Origin: Streptacidiphilus jiangxiensis
GTDB lineage: Bacteria; Actinomycetota; Actinomycetes; Streptomycetales; Streptomycetaceae
NCBI RefSeq assembly: GCF_900109465.1
Contig: NZ_FOAZ01000005.1
Location: forward strand, 204,473 to 268,472
Length of the DNA: 64,000 nucleotides
Direction: 5' to 3'
Positions 62,501 through 64,000 of the stretch are shown one piece after another. A model generated the notes under the pieces. It searched no databases. It had not been told where the DNA came from and saw only the letters and a program-made list of their open reading frames with translations. The position numbers and the translations under genes were made by a program. Every line of letters begins with the position of its first letter. Positions within the stretch are counted from its first letter, which is position 1.

Positions 62501-63298
62501 ATGACGAACCCAGCGCCGCAGCCGATCCCCCTGGACCAGCTCCACTTCGCCATGCCGCCGACCTTCGCGACGGTGGAGGAGGAGAGGGCGCACCGCAAGG
62601 CCCGACTCGTGACGGCTCTTCGGCTCTTCGGCAGGTTCGGATTCGAGGAGGGGGTCGCCGGCCACATCACCGCACGCGACCCCGAGTGGACCGACCACTT
62701 CTGGGTCAATCCCTTCGGCATGTCGTTCAAGCTGATCAAGCAGAGCGACCTGCTCCTGGTCAATCACGAAGGTCGGGTCGTCCACGGGCGGCACCACATC
62801 AACCAGGCGGCCTTCGCGATCCACTCCGAGGTCCACGCGGCCCGCCCCGACGTCGTCGCCGCCGCCCACAGCCACTCCACCCACGGGCGTGCCTTCTCGG
62901 CGCTCGGGCAGCTGCTGGACCCGATCACCCAGGACGTGTGTGCCTTCTACCAGGACCACGCCCTGTTCGACGACTACACCGGGGTGGTGCTCGACCGTGA
63001 GGAGGGGCGCCGCATCGGTGCCGCCCTCGGCCCCCACAAGGCCGTGGTGCTGCGCAACCACGGGCTGCTGACCGTCGGCAGTACCGTCGACGCCGCCGCC
63101 TGGTGGTTCATCACCATGGAGCGCTCCTGCCAGGTGCAACTGCTGGCGCAGGCCGCCGGCAAGCTTGTGCCGATCGACCACGACAGCGCCGTGCTGACCC
63201 GCGATCAGATCGGCAGCGACCTGGCCGGATGGGTCAACTACCAGCCACTCGCGGCAGGCCACGCCGACGCCCTGGCCGGAGCATTCGACGAGGACTGA
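62501..63298 (+). CDS. Class II aldolase/adducin family protein
   Basis: The 265-residue protein has the zinc-binding class II aldolase fold: GFEEGVAGHITARDPEWTDH, FWVNPFGMSFKLIKQSDLLL, the metal His cluster in AAAHSHSTHGRAFSALG, and VVLRNHGLLTVGSTVDAAAW. Family members include fuculose-phosphate aldolase and ribulose-phosphate epimerases, but this subgroup (starting LDQLHFAMPPTFATVEEERA) has no activity that I can name. It appears to be transcribed alone without a leader. The DoxX gene begins 70 bases after its stop. Confidence 0.87.
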   Translation: MTNPAPQPIPLDQLHFAMPPTFATVEEERAHRKARLVTALRLFGRFGFEEGVAGHITARDPEWTDHFWVNPFGMSFKLIKQSDLLLVNHEGRVVHGRHHINQAAFAIHSEVHAARPDVVAAAHSHSTHGRAFSALGQLLDPITQDVCAFYQDHALFDDYTGVVLDREEGRRIGAALGPHKAVVLRNHGLLTVGSTVDAAAWWFITMERSCQVQLLAQAAGKLVPIDHDSAVLTRDQIGSDLAGWVNYQPLAAGHADALAGAFDED

Positions 63299-63368
63299 AC
63301 CGGCCCTGATGCGGCGGCGTAGTAACCGGGGACCGAGGACCGCGGTACGAGAGAGGCCAGGAGCAGCA

Positions 63369-63869
63369 GTGACCGGTGGAACGCTGACGCGTGAGCGCTT
63401 GAAGGCACAGGGCACCACCTATGCGCTGCTGCCCCTACGGGTCTTCCTGGGGGTGACGTTCATCTACGCCGCCCTCTACAAGTTCAGCGACCCGCACTAC
63501 CTGCACGGCGTCTCCGACCCCTCCTCGTTCGCCGCCATGACACAGGGGCTGAGGGACGCCAGCCCCATCGGCCCGTTGCTGGGCCTGGCCCTCAAGGCCC
63601 CGACGGCTTTCGCGGTCGTCTTCGCCCTCGGCGAGCTGGCCGTGGGCATCGGCACCCTCGTGGGGCTGCTGGGCCGCGTCGCCGCGCTCGGCGGCGCCCT
63701 GCTGAACCTGAGTCTCTTTCTCACCGTCAGCTGGCAGACCTACCCGTACTTCCTGGGCAACGACCTGATCTACCTGATGGCCTGGCTGCCGTTGATCCTC
63801 GCGGGCACGCCCTACCTGTCGCTGGACGCCTGGCTCCGGTCCCGGCGGGTACGCGAGCGGCGGGAGTAG
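63369..63869 (+). CDS. DoxX-family membrane protein
   Basis: The 166-residue protein has four membrane helices: LLPLRVFLGVTFIYAALYKF, APTAFAVVFALGELAVGIGT, LVGLLGRVAALGGALLNLSL and LIYLMAWLPLILAGTPYLSL. The first is the usual DoxX start, followed by the short SDPHYLHG segment. DoxX proteins are linked to thiosulfate or redox functions in a few organisms; here the role is unknown. GTG 63369 has AGGAG six bases upstream; the longer frame to 63309 adds an Arg-rich tail and is rejected. Confidence 0.85.
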   Translation: MTGGTLTRERLKAQGTTYALLPLRVFLGVTFIYAALYKFSDPHYLHGVSDPSSFAAMTQGLRDASPIGPLLGLALKAPTAFAVVFALGELAVGIGTLVGLLGRVAALGGALLNLSLFLTVSWQTYPYFLGNDLIYLMAWLPLILAGTPYLSLDAWLRSRRVRERRE

Positions 63870-64000
63870 CCGGCGGAGAACAGAGCGGCCAGGACCAGCC
63901 CGGCCGCCTCCAGCGGCAGGACCACCCGGCTCGTCGGGTGGAGGACCCCAGCTGCCTGGAGCAGGTACAGCACCCCCACCACGAGGAAGACCAGGCCGCC
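63812..64000 (-). CDS. Membrane protein C-terminus (partial), possibly PspC-domain
   Basis: The minus strand is open from the window edge to a TAG at 63812-63814. It reads GGLVFLVVGVLYLLQAAGVL and continues HPTSRVVLPLEAAGLVLAAL, two hydrophobic segments, then a basic tail (YSRRSRTRRDRSQASSDR). The segment resembles the C-terminal helices of PspC-domain proteins found beside guaA in other streptomycetes, but the diagnostic PspC domain lies outside the window. The last 58 bases overlap the convergent DoxX gene. Confidence 0.5.
   Translation of the reverse strand, partial: GGLVFLVVGVLYLLQAAGVLHPTSRVVLPLEAAGLVLAALFSAGYSRRSRTRRDRSQASSDR

Overview
The window is a high-GC actinobacterial chromosome segment, most likely from Streptomycetaceae (Streptomyces, Kitasatospora or Streptacidiphilus). 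The support is strong GC3 bias, many GTG starts, and developmental regulators of the WhiD, BldM and ShbA type beside a groES-groEL1 operon carrying two CIRCE elements. The gene order rpoA-rplQ-truA, rplM-rpsI-glmM, coaA, glmS-acpS-nnr-alr, tsaE, tsaB-rimI-tsaD, groES-groEL1, whiD/bldM/shbA, guaB-guaB3, GMC oxidase, guaA is the core-chromosome order I recall for streptomycetes, and parts of it are shared with Mycobacterium (groES-groEL1, a WhiB protein, an ECF sigma factor, guaB2-guaB3-choD). No prophage, transposase, CRISPR array, tRNA or rRNA was found.

Layout. 1-6.1 kb: ribosomal and RNA polymerase genes, truA, a membrane-anchored unknown and an ABC-F ATPase. 6.1-10.5 kb: glmM, an aspartate-type aminotransferase, coaA and a FusB-like zinc protein. 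11-20.2 kb: an accessory transport and regulation block with two ABC-2 exporters, a 1158-residue AfsR/SARP-type regulator and a NarL-type two-component system. 20.2-28.6 kb: glmS, acpS, nnr, an L,D-transpeptidase, alr, an alpha/beta hydrolase and tsaE, serving cell-wall precursors and metabolite repair. 28.6-36.4 kb: a secreted S53 peptidase, a YkuD-like protein without catalytic residues, tsaB-rimI-tsaD, a lipoprotein deacetylase and a THUMP-like methyltransferase. 36.4-46 kb: groES-groEL1, a MOSC protein, a LysR regulator, whiD, bldM, shbA, guaB and guaB3. 46-53.4 kb: glpD, a 17-bp tandem array, then three protein-kinase-like genes of which the middle one is a pseudokinase. 53.4-64 kb: FAD disulfide oxidoreductase, succinate-semialdehyde dehydrogenase, cholesterol-oxidase-like GMC protein, a TMEM175-like protein, chorismate mutase, guaA, a class II aldolase, a DoxX protein and the 3' end of an opposite-strand membrane gene.

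How the genes connect. GlmM, GlmS and Alr feed peptidoglycan synthesis, and the L,D-transpeptidase acts on it. TsaB/D/E make tRNA t6A. GuaB and GuaA form the two-step IMP-to-GMP route. WhiD, BldM and ShbA link to sporulation and to housekeeping sigma control; bldM is preceded by an exact CGTAAC-N16-CGTTGG sigma-BldN-type promoter.

The most interesting observations are: a probable Phe/Tyr-sensing transcription attenuator before chorismate mutase (a leaderless 22-codon peptide beginning MFQMAYFFTY, then alternative stems and a terminator); a 17-bp degenerate tandem array of 14 units that appears to grow out of the last codons of glpD; paired ACCGATCGGT operators between the SARP gene and an ABC exporter with no local TetR gene; a pseudokinase inside a kinase cluster; a catalytically dead YkuD protein; a 153-bp coding minisatellite; a palindromic intergenic repeat family; and an M20 peptidase remnant upstream of glmS.
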